Translations under genes and position numbers: made by a program
Part shown: positions 62,300-64,000 of the stretch, one piece after another
How the letters are laid out: each line of letters opens with the position of its first letter
Position numbering within the stretch: position 1 is the first letter of the stretch
Assembly: GCA_037013495.1 (NCBI GenBank)
Contig: CM072805.1
Location: forward strand, 18,138,601 to 18,202,600
Direction of reading: 5' to 3'
Length of the DNA stretch: 64,000 bases
Source: Hippophae tibetana
Taxonomy: Eukaryota > Streptophyta > Magnoliopsida > Rosales > Elaeagnaceae
Notes under the pieces: model-generated
What the model saw: only the letters and a program-made list of their open reading frames with translations
Database searches by the model: none
What the model was told of the DNA's origin: nothing

Positions 62300-64000
62300 A
62301 GACTGTGAGGAAATGATTTAAATGAGCCTACCCATAGATTTTTCTTTTTGATTTTATCTTTCTCTTTGTAAAGAGGCATGATTCTTGGCATGATGTGGAT
62401 ACCTCTGACTCGGGGGATAAGTTTCTAACCGGACTGGCAATGAGGACTTTGAAGAGACTTAGGACAATAAGTTACAGTTGGTGCTATTACTTAGGATGCC
62501 ATGAGGTGCAAATATTGACTGGTTTTGTTTTATTATTTACTATTATTTAGCTTAGTTTATACTTGATGTATCTCTCCCATCAAAGTGAATTTACTTGGTA
62601 GGCTAACATTTACCATAGACTTTACTTTCTATATAGATTTCTACATATATATTTCCTATTTTATGTACTTATTTACTTCTATTGATTTATGCACTTCTTT
62701 TTTGACTTGTAGTCTTATTTGTGAGCCTAATCATGATGTCATCCTATTTTTAACGTTACGGGCCTTTGTGTAGTATATCCCATTTTGGAGACTATGGTCA
62801 ATTGAATTGGTATGCAAGGATGGGATGATGTAGAAATAAGGAATCAAACATGAGTTAAGGATCTGGAGCGAGATAATGCACGAATGACGGAACATGATTT
62901 CAAAACCCATGACTTAGCCTTGTCCAATCGACTATATCCTTTTCAGCCATGTCACTGTCTAATTGGCCATGCTCTTGGTTGGATACCCCCACTCACGTCT
63001 TCCTCACTTTATTCAACCATGTTCCATTGAGTCGGGCAGTGGTTCATTTTATGGTCTACACATCGATTTGGTTGGAAAACTTATTGTTAGATGTTCAGGA
63101 GATCTTGACTCACATAACTATGCCCTTGTTTTTTATTTGGACCTTGTCATTTTTGTAGGAAATTTTTCTAAGTTAGGGTGATTTTTGGACCAAATTTTAC
63201 TCAATAGATCATCCTAATCTTCCATAATTTATTTGACCATGTTCCATTTGGTCGGATAGTGATTTAGTTTATGGTCTACATGTCGATTTGGTTGGGCAAC
63301 TTATGGTTAGATGTTCAGGAGATCTCAACTCATGTAATTATGCCCTTGTTTTATAGTTAGACCTTTTCATATTTGTGGGAAATTTTTCTACATTTGGGTG
63401 ATTTTTGGACCAGATGTTACTCAATAGATCATCCCGATCTATTGACCCATACTTGGTGTACTTAAAATTGTGAAGTGATCTAAGCATGACATGTTTCGTA
63501 ACCTTAAAAAATTCTTGGTGTCAAATTGATGAATTTTTCCTTCTTGTAGAAGTGTCTATGTGTTCCATATTCCCCACAATGTTTCACACTACTATATTAG
63601 AGACTTGTGGCTTATTTGTTGAAATTTCACAAATCTAATTTTTCATTTTGGCCTAGTACTAGAACCAAAAATGGATCTTGAACCTAGGGACTATAGTTTG
63701 CAACACCTCCCTTTCAATATCTATGGCCAATTAAGGGGCAATAGAAACCTTGTTATAATGTTTTCTTTATTAAGTATAGTTTGGACCACAAAGCCTATAG
63801 TTAGGGTACGTCTAATTTGTATTGTAACACACTTCAAACTCTATGAATGTTCGATGGCCTTTGCCTATCAAGTGCAAAATTAACCTTTTGGGATGCTTTT
63901 TATTTGTGGCCTTACAAGGGTGAATGCCAAGTCAACCTTCTTAAAGGCAAGATGGCTTAGTCTTGCTTTTCAATTTTCTATTGGACTTTTCTATCATGTC
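62300..64000. other. Unassigned DNA with a tandem duplication
   Basis: No supported gene. A 220 bp duplication lies at 63011-63440. Overlapping open frames inside it are by-products. The rest may be the non-coding 3' region of a gypsy-type element. Confidence 0.45.
63011..63440. repeat. 220 bp tandem duplication
   Basis: Copies 63011-63230 and 63231-63440 share gttccatt, tatggtctaca, tcgatttggttgg, tagatgttcaggagatct and tcaatagatcatcc in order. Confidence 0.9.

Overview
The window looks like repeat-rich nuclear DNA of a flowering plant, most likely a eudicot. The evidence is its strong AT bias, a typical plant A1B aspartyl protease gene, a plant-type UDP-glycosyltransferase fragment, and remains of plant LTR retrotransposons, CACTA transposons and an endogenous pararetrovirus. 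I cannot name the species. Only one gene appears intact: a single-exon aspartyl protease at 47751-49226, with a TATA box upstream and a poly(A) signal downstream. Nearly everything else is mobile DNA or its debris.

Layout. 1-1278: 5' end of a minus-strand Ty1/copia element (short LTR, primer-binding site, leader, start of a broken gag) that sits in an endogenous caulimovirid. 1279-about 4855: that pararetrovirus relic, in the order reverse transcriptase/RNase H, ORF VI-like transactivator, promoter with structured leader, then an unidentified downstream region. About 5060-7690: a very AT-rich tract with a recurring motif. 7690-12950: AT-rich DNA without recognisable genes. 12960-17945: minus-strand Ty3/gypsy pieces, including an integrase relic and a 1.7 kb LTR. 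19317-25437: a complete minus-strand LTR element coding only for gag. 26421-29970: minus-strand Ty3/gypsy gag-protease relic plus a 78-80 bp tandem repeat. 29970-35119: AT-rich spacer with a hairpin, a dispersed repeat and a gypsy LTR end. 35120-42944: an LTR element with no recognised coding region, into which a CACTA element with a 3 bp target duplication was inserted. 42945-47690: LTR debris and AT-rich repeats. 47693-49514: the protease gene. 49991-50404: local duplications. 50701-51975: a glycosyltransferase pseudogene split by a second CACTA element. 54329-60435: a plus-strand sister of the gag-only element. 60436-64000: degenerate transposon-like DNA with two duplications.

How the parts relate. 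The two gag-only elements share LTRs, gag and a non-coding 3' half, so they belong to one non-autonomous family that would need pol enzymes from elsewhere. The two CACTA elements share ends and subterminal motifs. The nesting (copia in pararetrovirus, CACTA in LTR element, CACTA in glycosyltransferase relic) gives relative ages. I found no convincing operon-like or new defence system; the most notable items are the gag-only family, the pararetrovirus relic with its promoter and leader, and the interrupted glycosyltransferase.
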